Source of the DNA: Erwinia endophytica
GTDB taxonomy: Bacteria; Pseudomonadota; Gammaproteobacteria; Enterobacterales; Enterobacteriaceae
Assembly (NCBI RefSeq): GCF_009295515.1
Contig: NZ_RQVV01000054.1
Span: 1-64,000 of the forward strand
Direction of reading: 5' to 3'
Length of the DNA stretch: 64,000 bases
The position numbers and the translations under genes are program-made. This document shows positions 35,563-45,562 of this stretch, piece by piece; position 1 is the stretch's first letter; every line of letters starts with the position of its first letter. The notes under the pieces are model-generated. The model saw only the letters and a list, made by a program, of their open reading frames with translations. It was not told the origin of the DNA and made no database searches.

Positions 35563-37701
35563 ATGGTATCAATGGTGATTAAACGGGACGGCTGCAGGGT
35601 CGCCTTCGATGAAGCGCGTATTCTGGATGCAATTAAAGGCGCGGCCCGCGCGGCGGGGATAGAAGATGATGACTACTGCGCGCAGGTGACCAGCCAGATT
35701 TGCCAGCAGCTACAAATGCAGGATCGTGTCGACATCCACGATATTCAGAACACGGTAGAAAATGCACTGATGGCCGGACACTACCCTGAGCTGGCCCGCA
35801 CCTATATCGAATATCGTCATGACCGGGATGTGGCACGTGAACTGCGCGGTAAGCTGAATCAAGCGATCCGTGGTTTAGTTGAGCAAACCAACCCGGCCTT
35901 GTTGCATGAGAACGCCAATAAAGACAGCAAGGTTATCCCGACTCAGCGCGATCTACTGGCCGGCATTGTCGCCAAACATTATGCCACGCAGCATATTTTA
36001 CCGCGCGATGTGGTCATGGCGCATGAGCGTGGCGAAATCCATTATCACGATCTCGATTATTCCCCCTTCTTCCCCATGTTTAACTGCATGCTTATCGATC
36101 TGAAAGGCATGTTGACCCACGGTTTCAAGATGGGTAACGCAGAGATTGAACCGCCAAAATCAATCTCGACCGCCACCGCCGTCACCGCGCAGATTATTGC
36201 CCAGGTGGCCAGCCACATTTATGGCGGCACCACCATCAACCGCATAGATGAAGTACTGGCACCGTTTGTCGAAGCCAGTCTGGAAAAACATCGCCAGACT
36301 GCACAAAAATGGCACATTGCCGATGCGGAAGCCTACGCGCGCACCAGTACGGAAAAAGAGTGTTTTGATGCATTCCAGTCGCTGGAATATGAGGTCAATA
36401 CACTGCACACCGCTAACGGACAGACCCCCTTCGTCACCTTTGGCTTTGGCCTGGGCACCAGTTGGTCAGCCCGCCTGATACAACAATCTATCCTGCATAA
36501 CCGTATTGCCGGTCTGGGAAAAAATCATAAAACAGCCGTGTTCCCCAAACTGGTTTTCGCTATTAAAGAAGGGCTTAACCGCTCTCCTGCAGATTGCAAC
36601 TATGATATTAAACAGCTGGCGCTGGAATGCGCCAGCAAGAGGATGTACCCCGATATCCTCAACTATGATCAGGTGGTCAAAGTGACCGGCTCGTTCAAGA
36701 CGCCAATGGGTTGCCGTAGCTTCCTCGGGGTGTGGGAGGAGAACGGCCAGCAGGTGCACGAAGGTCGTAACAATATTGGGGTTATCAGTCTGAACCTGCC
36801 GCGTATCGCCCTGGAGGCCCGGGGAAATGAGGCGGCTTTCTGGGATCTGCTTGACCAGCGTCTGCTGCTGGCGAAGAAGGCGCTGATGACCCGCATCGCC
36901 AGGCTGGAAAATATCAAAGCCCGCGTGGCGCCCATTCTTTATATGGAAGGCGCCTGTGGCGTACGACTGAACGCGGACGACAACGTGGCGGAAATCTTCA
37001 GACATGGTCGCGCGTCAATTTCGCTGGGGTATATCGGCATTCATGAAACGATTAATGCGCTGAGCGGCGGCAAAACACATCTGTATGACGATGAGCAACT
37101 CCGAGAAAAAGCGCTGGCGATTGTCCGGCGTCTGCGCCAGGCGGTGGACCAGTGGAAGGACGAGACCGGTTATGGCTTCAGCCTGTACAGTACGCCGAGC
37201 GAAAATCTCTGTGACCGTTTTTGCCGTCTGGATACCGCAGAGTTTGGCATCGTCAGCGGCGTCACGGACAAAGGCTATTACACCAACAGCTTCCACCTCG
37301 ACGTCGAGAAGAAGGTCAACCCGTTTGATAAAATTGACTTCGAAGCAGCTTACCCTCCCCTCGCGAACGGCGGCTTCATCTGTTACGGCGAATACCCTAA
37401 TATCCAGCACAATCTGAAAGCGCTGGAGGATGTCTGGGATTACAGCTATAGCCGCGTGCCTTATTACGGTACTAACACCCCGATTGATGAGTGCTATGAG
37501 TGCGGTTTTACCGGTGAATTCACCTGTACCAGCAAAGGGTTTACCTGTCCCAAATGTGGTAACCACGATCCGTCACGGGTTTCCGTTACTCGTCGGGTAT
37601 GTGGCTACCTGGGCAGCCCGGATGCTCGTCCGTTTAATGCCGGGAAGCAGGAAGAGGTGAAACGCCGCGTCAAACATATGGCGAGCGGACAATTGGGATG
37701 A
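35563..37701 (+). CDS. nrdD: Anaerobic ribonucleoside-triphosphate reductase
   Basis: This 712-aa class III reductase makes dNTPs without oxygen. It has an N-terminal ATP-cone, the core (PKSISTATAVTAQIIAQVASH), a C-terminal zinc site (CYECGFTGEF and CPKCG) and the glycyl radical at Gly681 in RRVCGYLGSP. The ATG at 35563 has AGGAG seven bases upstream; a GTG just before it is rejected. Its stop overlaps nrdG by four bases (ATGA). Confidence 0.98.
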   Translation: MVSMVIKRDGCRVAFDEARILDAIKGAARAAGIEDDDYCAQVTSQICQQLQMQDRVDIHDIQNTVENALMAGHYPELARTYIEYRHDRDVARELRGKLNQAIRGLVEQTNPALLHENANKDSKVIPTQRDLLAGIVAKHYATQHILPRDVVMAHERGEIHYHDLDYSPFFPMFNCMLIDLKGMLTHGFKMGNAEIEPPKSISTATAVTAQIIAQVASHIYGGTTINRIDEVLAPFVEASLEKHRQTAQKWHIADAEAYARTSTEKECFDAFQSLEYEVNTLHTANGQTPFVTFGFGLGTSWSARLIQQSILHNRIAGLGKNHKTAVFPKLVFAIKEGLNRSPADCNYDIKQLALECASKRMYPDILNYDQVVKVTGSFKTPMGCRSFLGVWEENGQQVHEGRNNIGVISLNLPRIALEARGNEAAFWDLLDQRLLLAKKALMTRIARLENIKARVAPILYMEGACGVRLNADDNVAEIFRHGRASISLGYIGIHETINALSGGKTHLYDDEQLREKALAIVRRLRQAVDQWKDETGYGFSLYSTPSENLCDRFCRLDTAEFGIVSGVTDKGYYTNSFHLDVEKKVNPFDKIDFEAAYPPLANGGFICYGEYPNIQHNLKALEDVWDYSYSRVPYYGTNTPIDECYECGFTGEFTCTSKGFTCPKCGNHDPSRVSVTRRVCGYLGSPDARPFNAGKQEEVKRRVKHMASGQLG

Positions 37702-38162
37702 ATATCCACCAGTATTACCCGGTCGACATTGTTAACGGACCGGGAACCCGCTGCACATTATTTGTAGCTGGCTGCGAACACCAGTGCGTCGGGTGTTATA
37801 ACAAAAGCACCTGGCGACTCAATTCCGGTTACCCTTTCACGGTACAGCTGGAGGAGCAGTTGATCGCCGATCTCAACGATCGGCGTATTCCCCGACAGGG
37901 ACTGTCGCTGTCGGGGGGAGACCCGTTGCATCCGGCCAATGTGGCGGATGTACTTCGACTGGTTAAGCGCGTACGCCATGACTGTATCAGTAAGGATATC
38001 TGGTTGTGGACCGGTTACCGGCTGGAGGAACTGAGTACGCAGCAACAGCGCGTTGTCGACCTGATCAATGTATTGGTCGACGGCAAGTTTGAGCAGTCGT
38101 TGAGCGACCCAATGCTCCCCTGGCGGGGCAGCAGCAACCAGGTGATCCATTATTTACGTTAG
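37698..38162 (+). CDS. nrdG: Anaerobic NrdD-activating radical-SAM protein
   Basis: This 154-aa enzyme uses a 4Fe-4S cluster on Cys26, Cys30 and Cys33 (CEHQCVGC) and S-adenosylmethionine to create the glycyl radical on NrdD. The SAM-binding LSGGDPLHP is present. Translation is coupled to nrdD. It is the last gene collinear with the E. coli nrd locus; the next gene belongs to a different E. coli region. Confidence 0.97.
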   Translation: MNIHQYYPVDIVNGPGTRCTLFVAGCEHQCVGCYNKSTWRLNSGYPFTVQLEEQLIADLNDRRIPRQGLSLSGGDPLHPANVADVLRLVKRVRHDCISKDIWLWTGYRLEELSTQQQRVVDLINVLVDGKFEQSLSDPMLPWRGSSNQVIHYLR

Positions 38163-38173
38163 AGGTCAGCCGC

Positions 38174-38605
38174 TTATTCTTCCCGTCGCCAGTGCCGTTT
38201 TTTACCGAATCCCAGCGTATTGTCAGTCATCTTCAGCTCCTCTAACTGAATTTCCCATAGCGGAGCCGAAACTTTTATCGCGACCGGGAAACGTTTCACA
38301 TAAGCCTCGCGGGCCTGCTCCTGCTCTTCTCCCTCCAGTCGTCTGATCCTGCCTGAATACTGTACCCCTTTAATCAACAACACCGTCTTTGGCTGACCAC
38401 TGACAGTACCGGCGACTTGTGGATCGCTGGCGAACAGAGCGCCATGCCGGGTGTCCTGTTCGGTCATTATCCAGAAGACCCGCTTTTGTGGATTAAAGAT
38501 ATAAAAACAGTTGGCGCACCAGACCGGTTTCCCGGCACAAACCGAAAGGACATGCTGCTTTTGCAGATAGTGCGAGATGGCATCAAATGATTGAGAATCG
38601 GACAT
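38174..38605 (-). CDS. yhbP: YhbP family protein (pyridoxamine-phosphate-oxidase fold)
   Basis: This 143-aa protein matches E. coli YhbP (147 aa), with blocks PVWCANCFYIF, TEQDTRHG, VAGTVSGQPKTVLLIKGVQ and DNTLGFGKK. The fold is the split-barrel FMN-binding type, but no activity is established to my knowledge. It ends 11 bases from the convergent nrdG stop. Confidence 0.9.
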   Translation of the reverse strand: MSDSQSFDAISHYLQKQHVLSVCAGKPVWCANCFYIFNPQKRVFWIMTEQDTRHGALFASDPQVAGTVSGQPKTVLLIKGVQYSGRIRRLEGEEQEQAREAYVKRFPVAIKVSAPLWEIQLEELKMTDNTLGFGKKRHWRREE

Positions 38606-38736
38606 GAGAACTCCCTGGGAAAAAACGTGTTTACCCTGTTTTCCGCCAGTTTAACAAAATGAGAATCGTTAATGGCTGCCAGAGTGGTAGAATTGCAGGG
38701 TAACGTTTAGAAAGCCAACCCGACCAGGCATAATTG

Positions 38737-39042
38737 ATGAATAACGCTACAACGACGCCCTGGCGTCTTTACATTTTGCGCACTGCCAGTGGTGTGCTCT
38801 ATACCGGCATTACCAACGATGTGGCACGACGCTTCGCCCAACATCAAGCCGGAAAAGGCGCCAAAGCGCTGCGCGGCAAAGGTCCACTGGAGTTATTATT
38901 TCACTGTGAGGCCGGTGACCGTTCCAGCGCATCAAAACTGGAATATCAGGTAAAGAAACTGAAACGTCAGGACAAGATCAGGCTGGTTGCCCACCAGCCC
39001 GTCTCGCTCAGTCTGTGGCTCAGCGCCATTAAGAACGGTTAA
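38737..39042 (+). CDS. yhbQ: GIY-YIG domain protein YhbQ
   Basis: This 101-aa protein is a single UvrC-type GIY-YIG nuclease domain: [27 protein letters not shown], then [14 protein letters not shown] and [10 protein letters not shown]. Single-domain members are reported to act on branched or damaged DNA, but the role of YhbQ is unsettled. The ATG at 38737 is taken instead of the TTG one codon before. Its end overlaps the convergent yhbS by 14 bases. Confidence 0.9.
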   Translation: MNNATTTPWRLYILRTASGVLYTGITNDVARRFAQHQAGKGAKALRGKGPLELLFHCEAGDRSSASKLEYQVKKLKRQDKIRLVAHQPVSLSLWLSAIKNG

Positions 39043-39532
39043 ACGGTGTTGAATACTCGATGTTGCCTTCCACCCCAACCAATGCCTCGTCTGCCAATTT
39101 ATAGACCTGAAATGTGGCTTCCGTTTCCGGCCTGTGACAGCGAAGCTGATGACGGGATGCCGGTTCGAAGCCATAGCGGCCAAAAAATGCAGGATCGCCC
39201 AGCACCACTACGGCGGCGTAGCCAAATTCATTCAGCGTATCCAGCCCTTCATAAATCAGCTGTTTGCCCAGCCCCTGACCACGGACGCTCTCATCCACAG
39301 CCAGTGGCGCCAGGCCGACCCACTGTTTATCTTCACCATTTAGCGTTACAGGGCTGAATGCCGCGTAGCCCAAAACCTGACCTTCATCATCAGTGGCGAC
39401 CACACCCAGTGTCAGTAAACCGTCTTCACGCAATTGTTGCACCAGCTCAGCTTCTGCTGAACTTGCAAAACAACGGCGGAGTAAACTGTCTATGCTGGGG
39501 GCATCCACCCCGATTTCAGTCCGAATTAACAT
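39029..39532 (-). CDS. yhbS: GNAT-family acetyltransferase YhbS
   Basis: This 167-aa protein matches E. coli YhbS. It begins [20 protein letters not shown] and carries [22 protein letters not shown] (acetyl-CoA loop RGQGLG) and [16 protein letters not shown]-like blocks. Substrate unknown to me. Its start overlaps the end of ubiT by 17 bases, so the two are one transcript. Confidence 0.92.
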   Translation of the reverse strand: MLIRTEIGVDAPSIDSLLRRCFASSAEAELVQQLREDGLLTLGVVATDDEGQVLGYAAFSPVTLNGEDKQWVGLAPLAVDESVRGQGLGKQLIYEGLDTLNEFGYAAVVVLGDPAFFGRYGFEPASRHQLRCHRPETEATFQVYKLADEALVGVEGNIEYSTPFNRS

Positions 39533-40049
39533 GATACACCTGCGCGATCCTATGGGGAGTCGCGTCCTCACTCAGTCCTGCCTCAACAAAGTCAGCCAGT
39601 TGCATGAGTGCGAAACGCAACGGCGCTGGCATAAATTCAAGCTCAATAGCATCCATCAGATTCTTCACTTCAAGTCCCAGTTCCGTATCACCCTCAATCA
39701 CCAGGCGTCGCTGGAAAAACAAGGTATCAGGATCCAACCTACGGGCAGCAATCAGCAACAAATCGTTAGCATCGCCACGGAACCAGACATCCACGTCGGT
39801 ACGAGAATCCACCCGTAACTTATCCTGGTCTGCCGTCATGGACCAGCACACACCCAGATCACGAACCTCAATACCCAACCAACGTCCTTGCAAAAAGTCT
39901 AACTCTCCCTCAACCAATGCATGATGAAATTGCCAGGAGAGCAATTGCTCAAGGAACTTTTTTTTGAGTATAAAAGGAGAAAACTGTAGGGGGAAACGCA
40001 GAATTTGCGGACCTTTTCGCACTAATTGCGAGCGTAATGGACTCAACAC
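39516..40049 (-). CDS. ubiT: SCP2-domain accessory factor UbiT
   Basis: This 177-aa protein starts with GTG (AGGAG upstream). Its SCP2 sterol-carrier-like lipid-binding domain has WQFHHALVEGELDFLQGRWLGI and DPDTLFFQRRLVIEGDTELGL. E. coli UbiT (YhbT) is needed for oxygen-independent ubiquinone synthesis together with UbiU and UbiV, and probably binds hydrophobic intermediates. It diverges from ubiUV, as in E. coli. Confidence 0.94.
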   Translation of the reverse strand: MLSPLRSQLVRKGPQILRFPLQFSPFILKKKFLEQLLSWQFHHALVEGELDFLQGRWLGIEVRDLGVCWSMTADQDKLRVDSRTDVDVWFRGDANDLLLIAARRLDPDTLFFQRRLVIEGDTELGLEVKNLMDAIELEFMPAPLRFALMQLADFVEAGLSEDATPHRIAQVYHVNSD

Positions 40050-40265
40050 TATTCTGACTCCTCTGTAAGTTAAATAAATTTCGTCTATCTTGCCATAATT
40101 GACAAGACGTATCAGATAGTTAGATCAACAAAGTCTGCAAAACCGGCCAGGTTTACCCACCTGTTCACCCATCATCAATACGCCATTAACTGCCTTAAAT
40201 CAAAAATTGTCATCGTATCTATGACTACACTTATTAGTCCCTCTGTTTATTCGGAATCTCATTTT

Positions 40266-41261
40266 ATGGAACTGCTTTGTCCTGCAGGCAATCTGCCAGC
40301 GCTGAAGGCGGCAATCGAAAATGGTGCAGATGCGGTTTATATCGGCCTGAAAGATGACACTAACGCTCGTCATTTCGCCGGACTGAATTTTACCGAAAAA
40401 CGCCTGGAAGAAGCGGCCCGTTACGTTCATCAGCATAGACGTAAACTGCATGTTGCGATCAATACTTTTGCTCATCCACATGGCTATCAACGCTGGGAGC
40501 GGGCAGTAGATATGGCTGCGGCAGCCGGCGTGGATGCGCTAATTCTGGCCGATATTGCGATGCTGGATTACGCGGCGAATCGCCATCCACATATCGAGCG
40601 CCACGTCTCGGTGCAAGCATCCGCAACCAATGCTGAAGCCGTAAAATTTTATCAACGCAACTTTGATGTCGCCCGTGTGGTATTACCCCGCGTGTTATCG
40701 ATCCATCAGGTACGCCAACTTTCTCGCGCCACCTCCGTGCAACTGGAGGTCTTTGCTTTTGGTAGTCTGTGCATTATGGCTGAAGGGCGTTGCTATCTCT
40801 CTTCTTACCTGACGGGGGAATCACCCAATACGGTTGGTGCCTGTTCACCTGCCCGTTATGTACGCTGGCAGCAAACGCCAAATGGGCTGGAGTCACGGCT
40901 AAATGAAGTGCTGATTGACCGCTATGGCATGCATGAAAATGCTGGCTATCCCACGCTGTGCAAGGGCCGTTATAAAGTTGAAGAACAACGCTACCACGCG
41001 CTGGAGGAACCCACCAGCCTGAACACACTGGAATTGCTGCCCGAACTGCTGGCGGCAAATATTGCCTCGGTAAAAATTGAAGGTCGCCAGCGTAGCCCGG
41101 CTTATGTTGGTCAGGTCGCCCGTATCTGGCGTCAGGCCCTTGATCATTGTATGGCCAACCCTGGCGATTTTTTGGCCCAACAGCGTTGGATGACCGCTCT
41201 GAGCGCCTTGAGCGAAGGGACACAAACCACGCTGGGCGCATACCACCGTGAATGGCAGTAA
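40266..41261 (+). CDS. ubiU: Oxygen-independent ubiquinone hydroxylation protein UbiU
   Basis: This 331-aa U32-peptidase-family protein binds a 4Fe-4S cluster. Cys169, Cys176, Cys193 and Cys232 are all present at the positions known for E. coli UbiU. With UbiV it hydroxylates ubiquinone precursors without oxygen, using prephenate as donor. The start MELLCPAGNLPALK matches the family; an in-frame ATG 15 codons earlier is rejected. ubiV begins nine bases after its stop. Confidence 0.96.
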   Translation: MELLCPAGNLPALKAAIENGADAVYIGLKDDTNARHFAGLNFTEKRLEEAARYVHQHRRKLHVAINTFAHPHGYQRWERAVDMAAAAGVDALILADIAMLDYAANRHPHIERHVSVQASATNAEAVKFYQRNFDVARVVLPRVLSIHQVRQLSRATSVQLEVFAFGSLCIMAEGRCYLSSYLTGESPNTVGACSPARYVRWQQTPNGLESRLNEVLIDRYGMHENAGYPTLCKGRYKVEEQRYHALEEPTSLNTLELLPELLAANIASVKIEGRQRSPAYVGQVARIWRQALDHCMANPGDFLAQQRWMTALSALSEGTQTTLGAYHREWQ

Positions 41262-41270
41262 GGGGATCCA

Positions 41271-42149
41271 ATGAAATATTCATTAGGTCCGGTACTCTGG
41301 TACTGGCCAAAAGAGACATTGCAGGAATTTTATCAGGCTGCAGCCAACAGCCCCGCTGATATCATCTATCTCGGCGAAGCCGTCTGTAGCAAGCGCCGCG
41401 CCACAAAAGTCGCAGACTGGATAGTGATGGGAAAAGATCTGGCCAACGCAGGAAAGCAGGTCGTGCTGAGCACCCTGGCGCTGGTACAGTCCCCCTCCGA
41501 ACTGACTGAGCTTAAACGTTATGTTGATAACGGCGAGTTTCTGATTGAAGCCAATGACATGGGTACCGTCAATATGGCGGCCGAAGCAGGATTGCCGTTC
41601 ATCGCCGGTCACGCACTAAATTGCTACAATGCTGTAACACTGAAAATACTGCTGAAAATGGGTATGGTGCGTTGGTGTATGCCGGTGGAGTTGTCGCGCG
41701 ACTGGCTGTCTCATCTGCTGACCCAGTGTGATGAACTGAAAATTCGCGGACACTTTGAGGTTGAGGTCTTCGGCTACGGCCATCTACCACTGGCCCTTTC
41801 GGCTCGTTGCTTTAGCGCCAGGGCAGAAAACCGCGGCAAGGATGACTGCCGTACTTGTTGCATTGACTATCCACAGGGTAGAAGTCTGCGCTCACAAGAG
41901 GACCAGCACGTTTTCGTGCTCAACGGCATCCAGACCATGAGCGGCTATTGCTACAATCTGGGGAATGATTTGATGTCCATGACGGGGCTGGTCGATATTG
42001 TTCGTTTCTCGCCCCAGGGAACAGAAACCCTGTCACTGATTGATGCCTTCCGCAATAACGAAATGGGCAAAGCCCCCCTTCCCCTTCTCGCGCATCACCA
42101 ATGTAACGGTTATTGGCGGCAGGTCGCCGGACTGGAACTGGTTAACTGA
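41271..42149 (+). CDS. ubiV: Oxygen-independent ubiquinone hydroxylation protein UbiV
   Basis: This 292-aa U32-family partner of UbiU has cluster cysteines Cys39 (GEAVCSKRR) and the later CFSARAEN and CRTCC group, as in E. coli UbiV. The UbiU-UbiV heterodimer performs the three anaerobic ring hydroxylations of ubiquinone synthesis. It is co-transcribed with ubiU and followed by a GC-rich hairpin. Confidence 0.96.
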   Translation: MKYSLGPVLWYWPKETLQEFYQAAANSPADIIYLGEAVCSKRRATKVADWIVMGKDLANAGKQVVLSTLALVQSPSELTELKRYVDNGEFLIEANDMGTVNMAAEAGLPFIAGHALNCYNAVTLKILLKMGMVRWCMPVELSRDWLSHLLTQCDELKIRGHFEVEVFGYGHLPLALSARCFSARAENRGKDDCRTCCIDYPQGRSLRSQEDQHVFVLNGIQTMSGYCYNLGNDLMSMTGLVDIVRFSPQGTETLSLIDAFRNNEMGKAPLPLLAHHQCNGYWRQVAGLELVN

Positions 42150-42160
42150 GGCAAACGCCA

Positions 42161-42187
42161 CGCGCGCTACACACCAGCGCGCGTTTC
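42161..42187 (+). terminator. Hairpin after ubiV
   Basis: CGCGCGCT and AGCGCGCG form an 8-bp stem followed by TTTCC, 11 bases after the ubiV stop. The short U tract suggests moderate termination. Confidence 0.5.
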
Positions 42188-42300
42188 CATTGAGAAAAAA
42201 GAAATCCCAAAAGTGCTGTAAACTGCCAATCCTGCTAACCCGTTATCGCTTAGGCTATGACGTTGTACTGGTGCTTCGTCCTCCGAACAAGTGAGCGATT

Positions 42301-43314
42301 ATGTCTGATAAAAAAAATGTCCCGCTGTCAGTCCTCGATTTGGCCCCTATTCCACAGGGCGCGAACGCACGTGATGCTTTCCACGCTTCGCTGGCCCTTG
42401 CACAGCAGTCTGAAAAACTCGGTTTTAATCGCTACTGGCTGGCGGAACACCACAATATGACCGGGATTGCCAGTGCGGCGACCTCGGTACTGATCGGTTA
42501 TCTGGCGGCGAATACGAGCACCCTGCGTCTCGGTTCCGGCGGCGTGATGTTGCCGAACCACTCCCCGTTGGTGATTGCGGAGCAATACGGCACACTGGAG
42601 TCGCTTTATCCGGGACGCATTGATCTGGGATTGGGCCGCGCACCAGGCTCAGATCAACGCACGATGCTCGCATTACGCCGCCATATGAGCGGGCATATCG
42701 ACAATTTCCCGTCTGATGTTGAAGAGTTAATCGCATGGTTTGACGCTGAAGCCGGATCACAACCTGCGGTGCAACCCGTACCGGGACTGGGACTGAAAAT
42801 CCCCGTCTGGCTGCTCGGATCCAGTCTTTACAGTGCGCAGCTTGCCGCACAGCTGGGCCTGCCGTTTGCTTTCGCCTCGCACTTCGCACCGGATATGCTT
42901 TTCCAGGCTCTGCATCTGTACCGGGAAAACTTCAAGCCATCGGCACGGCTGGAAAGGCCGCATGCGATGGTCTGCATCAATGTAGTGGCCGCAGACAGCG
43001 AGCGAGAAGCCAGATTCCTGTTCACCTCGATACAACAACAATTTGTTAACCTTCGACGCGGTAAGCCGGGTCCATTACCCGCCCCGGTGGGAAATATGGA
43101 CGATCTGTGGTCCTCTTCAGAACAGTATGGCGTGCAGCAAGCACTGAGCATGTCGCTGGTGGGGGATCAGGATAAGGTGCGTCACGGTCTGGCCTCGCTG
43201 ATCCGAGAAACCCAGGCTGATGAAATTATGGTGAATGGACAGATCTTCGACCCACAGGCGCGCTTACACTCTTTTGCTCTGACGATGGCCGCGCACCAGT
43301 CGCTTCAGGCATAA
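42301..43314 (+). CDS. yhbW: Luciferase-like monooxygenase family protein YhbW
   Basis: This 337-aa LLM-class flavin-dependent protein has the TIM barrel with family blocks [47 protein letters not shown] and [12 protein letters not shown]. Length matches E. coli YhbW. Substrate is unknown to me. It follows ubiUV here and in E. coli; the mtr gene that E. coli has nearby is absent. Confidence 0.92.
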   Translation: MSDKKNVPLSVLDLAPIPQGANARDAFHASLALAQQSEKLGFNRYWLAEHHNMTGIASAATSVLIGYLAANTSTLRLGSGGVMLPNHSPLVIAEQYGTLESLYPGRIDLGLGRAPGSDQRTMLALRRHMSGHIDNFPSDVEELIAWFDAEAGSQPAVQPVPGLGLKIPVWLLGSSLYSAQLAAQLGLPFAFASHFAPDMLFQALHLYRENFKPSARLERPHAMVCINVVAADSEREARFLFTSIQQQFVNLRRGKPGPLPAPVGNMDDLWSSSEQYGVQQALSMSLVGDQDKVRHGLASLIRETQADEIMVNGQIFDPQARLHSFALTMAAHQSLQA

Positions 43315-43328
43315 ACAATGCTTCTCCT

Positions 43329-43368
43329 GCTCCTGTTTCAGCCATGCCGCTCCTGTTTCAGCCATGCC
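43329..43368. repeat. Exact 20-bp tandem duplication
   Basis: The unit GCTCCTGTTTCAGCCATGCC occurs twice head to tail with no mismatch, just after the yhbW stop. It looks like a recent slippage or duplication. Confidence 0.9.
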
Positions 43369-43454
43369 GAATGATGGCTCAACATCGTCCGTTAATGCCG
43401 TTATAAAGTGAAAACCCCACCTTGCTGGTCACAAGGCGGGGTCTGGTGTCGGAC

Positions 43455-43482
43455 AATGCCCATTACCTTAATAATGGGCATT
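43455..43482. terminator. Hairpin between convergent yhbW and deaD
   Basis: AATGCCCATTA and TAATGGGCATT form a perfect 11-bp stem with loop CCTTAA, 23 bases from the deaD stop. U tracts are lacking on both strands, so it may be a 3'-end stabiliser rather than a true terminator. Confidence 0.5.
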
Positions 43483-43504
43483 CACTACGCGGTACAATTG
43501 ACTA

Positions 43505-45385
43505 TCAGGCATCACGACGGCGGGGTGAGGCATTGCCGGCGTCTTCACGGCGCGGACCACGGTTACCACCATCACGGCTGAAACCACCACTGCGACGTTC
43601 ACCACCACGATCATTGCTGAAACGACGAGCACCTTCACTACGGCCACCACCAAAACCACCACGACCAGCTCCAGCGCCACCACCGCGGCGCTCACCGCCA
43701 CGATCGTTGCCACGCGGCTGAGGCTGGGCATCGCCTATCAGTTGCATATTCATCGGTTTGTTCAGAATACGCGTGCGGGTGAAATGCTGCAGAATATCAC
43801 CCGGCATGCCTTTGGGCAGTTCAATGGTGGAATGAGTACCAAACAGTTTGATGTTACCGATGTAACGGCTGCTGATATCACCTTCGTTAGCAATCGCCCC
43901 CACGATATGGCGCACTTCAACGCCATCATCGCGCCCGACTTCAATGCGGTAAACTTCCATATCGCCAACATCACGACGTTCACGACGCGGACGATCGCCA
44001 TCACGACTTTCACGAGAACCACGACGATCATCACGCTCTTTGAACTCGCGACGTGGGCGTGGCGCCGGATCGGCTGGGACAATCAGCGGACGTTCGCCCT
44101 GAGCCATTTTCAGTAATGCCGCGGCCAGGGTTTCCATATCCATCTCTTCTTCCGGCTGCATTTTGCTCAGCAGTGCACGATACTGGTCCAAATCGCTGCT
44201 TTCCAGTTGCTGTTGAACTTTAGCTGCAAACTTGGCCAGACGACGCTGCCCCAGGAGTTCTGCATTGGGCAGTTCAACTTCAGGAATAGTCAACTTCATC
44301 GTACGTTCAATGTTACGCAGCAGACGGCGCTCACGGTTCTCAACGAACAACAGCGCACGACCGGCACGACCAGCACGACCAGTACGGCCAATACGGTGAA
44401 CGTAAGATTCCGCATCCATAGGAATATCGAAGTTAACTACCAGGCTGATGCGCTCAACATCCAGGCCACGAGCCGCAACGTCAGTAGCGATCAGGATATC
44501 CAGTCGACCATCTTTCAGACGCTCCAGTGTTTGCTCACGCAAAGCCTGGTTCATATCACCGTTCAGTGCAGCACTGTTGTAACCATTGCGCTCCAGCGCT
44601 TCAGCCACTTCCAGAGTCGCATTTTTGGTACGGACGAAGATAATCGCCGCATCAAAATCTTCCACTTCCAGGAAACGCACCAGTGCATCGGTCTTACGGC
44701 CATAAGCCGTCCAGTAGCTCTGGCTGATGTCAGGGCGCGTGGTCAGGCTTGACTGAATACGCACTTCCCGTGGATCTTTCATGAAACGTTTAGTAATGCG
44801 ACGAATCGCTTCCGGCATTGTTGCAGAGAACAGAGCCGTCTGATGGCCTTCCGGGATCTGCGCCATGATGGTTTCAACGTCTTCGATGAAGCCCATACGC
44901 AGCATTTCATCCGCTTCATCCAGCACCAAACCGCGCAGATTAGACAGATCTAATGTGCCGCGTTTCAGGTGGTCAAGCAGACGACCCGGCGTCCCCACCA
45001 CAACCTGTGGCCCCTGACGCAGTGCACGTAGTTGGACGTCATAACGCTGGCCGCCGTAGAGGGCCACCACGTTAAGGCCGCGCATATGTTTAGAGAATTC
45101 AGTTACGGCTTCAGCAACCTGAACCGCCAACTCACGGGTTGGTGCCAACACCAGAATCTGAGGTGCTTTCAGGTTGCTATCAATGTTATTCAGCAGTGGC
45201 AGCGAGAACGCTGCGGTTTTACCGCTCCCGGTCTGTGCCATACCCAGCACGTCACGGCCTGCCAGCAGGTGAGGAATACACTCAGCCTGGATCGGAGAAG
45301 GCTTGACATAGCCCATGCCGTTAAGTGATTCGAGGATAGCTTCATTCAGACCAAGCTCAGCAAAAGTAGTTTCAATATCAGTCAT
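43505..45385 (-). CDS. deaD: ATP-dependent RNA helicase DeaD (CsdA)
   Basis: This 626-aa DEAD-box helicase has [17 protein letters not shown], the motif [13 protein letters not shown] and a DbpA/CsdA-type RNA-binding domain. The tail is very rich in Arg and Gly (RGG-like repeats) and low in complexity. DeaD unwinds structured RNA in cold shock, ribosome assembly and the degradosome. The start is [13 protein letters not shown]; 16 codons of upstream open frame overlap yrbN in another frame. It lies downstream of nlpI with a leader peptide between. Confidence 0.97.
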   Translation of the reverse strand: MTDIETTFAELGLNEAILESLNGMGYVKPSPIQAECIPHLLAGRDVLGMAQTGSGKTAAFSLPLLNNIDSNLKAPQILVLAPTRELAVQVAEAVTEFSKHMRGLNVVALYGGQRYDVQLRALRQGPQVVVGTPGRLLDHLKRGTLDLSNLRGLVLDEADEMLRMGFIEDVETIMAQIPEGHQTALFSATMPEAIRRITKRFMKDPREVRIQSSLTTRPDISQSYWTAYGRKTDALVRFLEVEDFDAAIIFVRTKNATLEVAEALERNGYNSAALNGDMNQALREQTLERLKDGRLDILIATDVAARGLDVERISLVVNFDIPMDAESYVHRIGRTGRAGRAGRALLFVENRERRLLRNIERTMKLTIPEVELPNAELLGQRRLAKFAAKVQQQLESSDLDQYRALLSKMQPEEEMDMETLAAALLKMAQGERPLIVPADPAPRPRREFKERDDRRGSRESRDGDRPRRERRDVGDMEVYRIEVGRDDGVEVRHIVGAIANEGDISSRYIGNIKLFGTHSTIELPKGMPGDILQHFTRTRILNKPMNMQLIGDAQPQPRGNDRGGERRGGGAGAGRGGFGGGRSEGARRFSNDRGGERRSGGFSRDGGNRGPRREDAGNASPRRRDA

Positions 45386-45401
45386 GTAGTACACGTGCCT
45401 C

Positions 45402-45458
45402 TTAGATTGCGGCGGCCAGTCTACATAACTCATCGTGAAAACATTCAGTTATTTTCAT
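45402..45458 (-). CDS. yrbN: YrbN-like leader peptide
   Basis: An 18-codon frame, [18 protein letters not shown], lies just before dea[11 protein letters not shown] is the core of the small protein YrbN found between nlpI and deaD in E. coli, as I remember it. Its stop is 17 bases from the deaD ATG. Translation of the leader may expose or couple the deaD start. The ribosome site is weak. Confidence 0.72.
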   Translation of the reverse strand: MKITECFHDELCRLAAAI

Positions 45459-45498
45459 CAAAAAGTGTGAACCGGCTCAAATTAGTGGTTTCGACGAA

Positions 45499-45528
45499 CA
45501 AAAAAGCCCTCATCCGCTAAGATGATGA
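45499..45528 (-). terminator. Possible terminator or processing hairpin after nlpI
   Basis: On the minus strand TCATC ... GATGA is followed by GGGCTTTTTTG, 35 bases after nlpI. The stem is short, so read-through into yrbN-deaD is likely. Confidence 0.4.
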
Positions 45529-45562
45529 CAATCCGAGAATTCAGGCAATAAAAGTTCGTCAG

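Noticed and set aside
43505-43731. Val- and Pro/Arg-rich frames opposite the end of deaD
   Set aside because: They are artefacts of the repetitive Arg/Gly-coding tail of DeaD.
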